DNA of 21,474 bases from JBDIAR01 sp039812545. GTDB lineage: Bacteria; Actinomycetota; Actinomycetes; Actinomycetales; Dermatophilaceae. The stretch covers positions 1 to 21,474 of the forward strand of contig JBDIAR010000035.1 of the NCBI GenBank assembly GCA_039812545.1. The letters are read 5' to 3'. A program made the position numbers and the translations under genes. This document shows positions 21,312 through 21,474 of the stretch, piece by piece. The notes beneath the pieces are model-generated. The model searched no databases. It was not told where the DNA came from and worked only from the letters and a program-made list of their open reading frames with translations. Within the stretch, counting starts at the first letter, position 1. Each line of letters begins with the position of its first letter.

Positions 21312-21474
21312 CTACTGGTGGGTGCCGGCGGAGCGCAGGTCCTGGCAAGCCTCGACGACCCGGGCCGCCATGCTGGCCTCGGCCTCCTTGCCCCAGGCGC
21401 GCGGGTCGTACTGCTTCTTGTTGCCGACCTCGCCGTCGACCTTCAGGACGCCGTCGTAGTTCTTGAACATCCAG
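21312..21474 (-). CDS. fba: Class II fructose-bisphosphate aldolase, C-terminal fragment
   Basis: Only the last 53 residues are in the window; the gene continues past the right edge. Reading the minus strand gives WMFKNYDGVLKVDGEVG, then NKKQYDPRAWGKEAEASMAA and RVVEACQDL, ending in a TAG stop. This is the conserved C-terminus of actinobacterial class II Fba, the Zn-dependent glycolytic and gluconeogenic aldolase. The catalytic region is outside the window. Followed by a strong hairpin. Confidence 0.9.
   Translation of the reverse strand, partial: WMFKNYDGVLKVDGEVGNKKQYDPRAWGKEAEASMAARVVEACQDLRSAGTHQ

Overview
The window is high-GC bacterial DNA (about 70 % by eye). Dense genes, a codon third position dominated by G or C, frequent GTG starts, hairpin terminators without U-runs and several apparently leaderless genes with a TANNNT -10 box point to an actinomycete. 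The gene content (class I lysyl-tRNA synthetase, DUF3151 next to fructose-bisphosphate aldolase and purA, actinobacterial HelD) fits the Micrococcales; an Intrasporangiaceae/Dermatophilaceae-type organism is a guess, not a demonstration. No rRNA, tRNA, CRISPR array or insertion sequence was seen.

Layout. (1) 76-3755: a divergent module. A MarR regulator (+) faces an MmpL-type RND exporter and a Rieske oxygenase (-), which lie 3 nt apart and look translationally linked; the marR promoter carries a palindrome over its -10. (2) 3805-8389: a CUT1 sugar ABC importer (lipoprotein binding protein plus two permeases, -) divergent from a family 4 glycoside hydrolase (+). No ATPase or regulator gene accompanies it. 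(3) 8416-10314: SulP-type anion transporter with a STAS domain (-). (4) 10407-12616: purD-purC (-) with ATGA overlap. (5) 12617-13673: a hairpin-rich intergenic stretch, a GNAT acetyltransferase (-), and a divergent promoter region with a 14-bp tandem repeat. (6) 13674-16818: HelD-like RNA polymerase-recycling ATPase and an uncharacterised secreted protein (+). (7) 16847-19964: purA followed by class I lysK (-). (8) 20113-20786: a VapBC toxin-antitoxin pair (+), lying between purA and (9) 20802-21474: DUF3151 and the 3' end of fba (-).

Housekeeping purine synthesis (PurD, PurC, PurA), translation (LysK) and transcription (HelD) genes are thus interleaved with accessory modules for export/oxidation, sugar uptake and toxin-antitoxin.

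The most unusual signal crosses gene boundaries: the 7-mer GTATGCC (complement GGCATAC) occurs 41 times (20 on one strand, 21 on the other), about once per 520 bp, where roughly two to three would be expected by chance. It appears in coding sequence in all three frames, including ones that force rare ATA isoleucine codons, and also between genes and across a start codon. It resembles a genome-wide iterated word such as cyanobacterial HIP1. Other points of interest are a possible 9-codon leader peptide overlapping the helD start, the tandem repeat beside it, and the MmpL-Rieske-MarR unit.
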